DNA of 64,000 nucleotides from Anaerobaca sp035448545 (lineage in GTDB: Bacteria > Planctomycetota > Phycisphaerae > Sedimentisphaerales > Anaerobacaceae). Under the pieces are notes generated by a model. It was not told where the DNA came from, ran no database searches, and saw only the letters and a list, made by a program, of their open reading frames with translations. Below are positions 63,604 through 64,000 of the stretch, piece by piece. The translations under genes and the position numbers were made by a program. Where the stretch lies: the NCBI GenBank assembly GCA_035448545.1, contig DAOTJE010000008.1, forward strand, positions 1 through 64,000, read 5' to 3'. How positions within the stretch are numbered: position 1 is the first letter of the stretch; the number at the start of each line of letters is the position of its first letter.

Positions 63604-64000
63604 ATGGAGTACATTTCTGATACACGTCGGGGTGGTTTGCCGTGCGTCGTTCTCCTGGCGACCCTGTGTCTTACCGGCGGCGCTTCGGCTCTGTCTCTGG
63701 ATGCTCCCAAGATGTCCGCGCGGTTCGACGATGAGCATGGGTCTCTGGTTTCCCTGCTCGACAAGCAGACGGGCCACGACCACATCGACGCGAATGCCCT
63801 CGGCAGTCTCTGGGTGTTGGAGTTGCCCGAGCAGGCCGGAGGCACGCTGCTTCCCGAACACGCGCGGCGATTCGAATGCCGACGCGAGGACAACGATTCG
63901 CATCGAGCGCGCCTGTTCTGGACCGGGTTCAACCGGGCCGCGGTGCCCGCTCTGTCCGTATCGGTCGGTGTCCGCCTTGATCCTGCGGCCCAGGCAGGTC
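63604..64000 (+). CDS. Secreted carbohydrate-active-type protein, 5' part only
   Basis: The frame is open from the ATG to the window end, 132 codons so far. A signal peptide (LPCVVLLATLCLTGGASA) is followed by APKMSARFDDEHGSLVSLLD and KQTGHDHIDANALGSLWVLE. That opening resembles exported glycoside hydrolases of planctomycetes, in which a beta-sandwich domain begins with a D-x-x-G-x-L-x-x-L-x-D pattern. GGAG lies about nine bases upstream. The enzyme class cannot be assigned from the visible part. Confidence 0.75.
   Translation, partial: MEYISDTRRGGLPCVVLLATLCLTGGASALSLDAPKMSARFDDEHGSLVSLLDKQTGHDHIDANALGSLWVLELPEQAGGTLLPEHARRFECRREDNDSHRARLFWTGFNRAAVPALSVSVGVRLDPAAQAG

Overview
The window reads as a chromosomal piece of a GC-rich planctomycete-like bacterium, probably from the Phycisphaerae/Sedimentisphaerales side. 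This is inference. It rests on high GC3 coding sequence, large secreted LamG / discoidin / fibronectin-like proteins, Tat-exported Gfo/Idh/MocA oxidoreductases and TIM-barrel isomerases, a Minf_1886-family protein, and a housekeeping block tmk-holB-ricT-metG. No rRNA or tRNA gene is present to settle the taxonomy.

Region 1 (1-7.7 kb, all minus strand): a complete type I-C CRISPR-Cas operon in the order cas3-cas5c-cas8c-cas7-cas4-cas1-cas2, mostly translationally coupled. It is followed by a leader and the first repeat of an array that is cut off by the window edge. Region 2 (about 7.8-14.3 kb, plus strand): an integrated genetic element next to the 3' end of the tmRNA gene. It carries iteron-like repeats, an unknown coiled-coil protein, an excisionase-like HTH protein, a primase-polymerase/helicase, two small DNA-binding proteins and a tyrosine integrase whose reading frame runs into ssrA. 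I could not find the left attachment site, so the CRISPR-Cas locus may belong to the same island. Region 3 (14.3-22.8 kb): tmRNA, a decayed gene fragment, a Nudix hydrolase, two large secreted repeat proteins and an MltA-type lytic transglycosylase.

Region 4 (22.9-32.3 kb, plus strand): core genes dnaE, a lipoprotein, tmk, holB, ricT, metG and a Minf_1886 protein. Region 5 (32.3-39.4 kb, minus strand): a tightly packed ten-gene run with one methyltransferase, four GNAT acetyltransferases, a PLP aminotransferase, a PhzF-like protein that lacks its middle, two short QueG-like Fe-S proteins and a DapF homologue without either catalytic cysteine. This is the best candidate for an undescribed small-molecule pathway. 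Region 6 (39.4-46.3 kb): a self-contained small transcription unit encoding a 41-residue peptide, an M20 peptidase, a zinc-ribbon coiled-coil protein, an RNase H-PurN fusion, a pseudopilin-like protein and clpC.

Region 7 (46.6-56 kb): a small coiled-coil protein, a GntR-controlled ABC exporter operon with an unknown membrane protein, an exported serpin, a HAD hydrolase and an NlpC/P60 lipoprotein. Region 8 (54.9-60.3 kb, minus strand): an oxidative-stress block perR-katG-peroxiredoxin-ferritin followed by two YeeE/YedE half-transporters, with a PerR-box-like palindrome upstream of katG. Region 9 (60.5-64 kb): two Tat-exported sugar-metabolism-type proteins, a DUF2284 protein and the 5' part of a secreted protein cut by the right edge.
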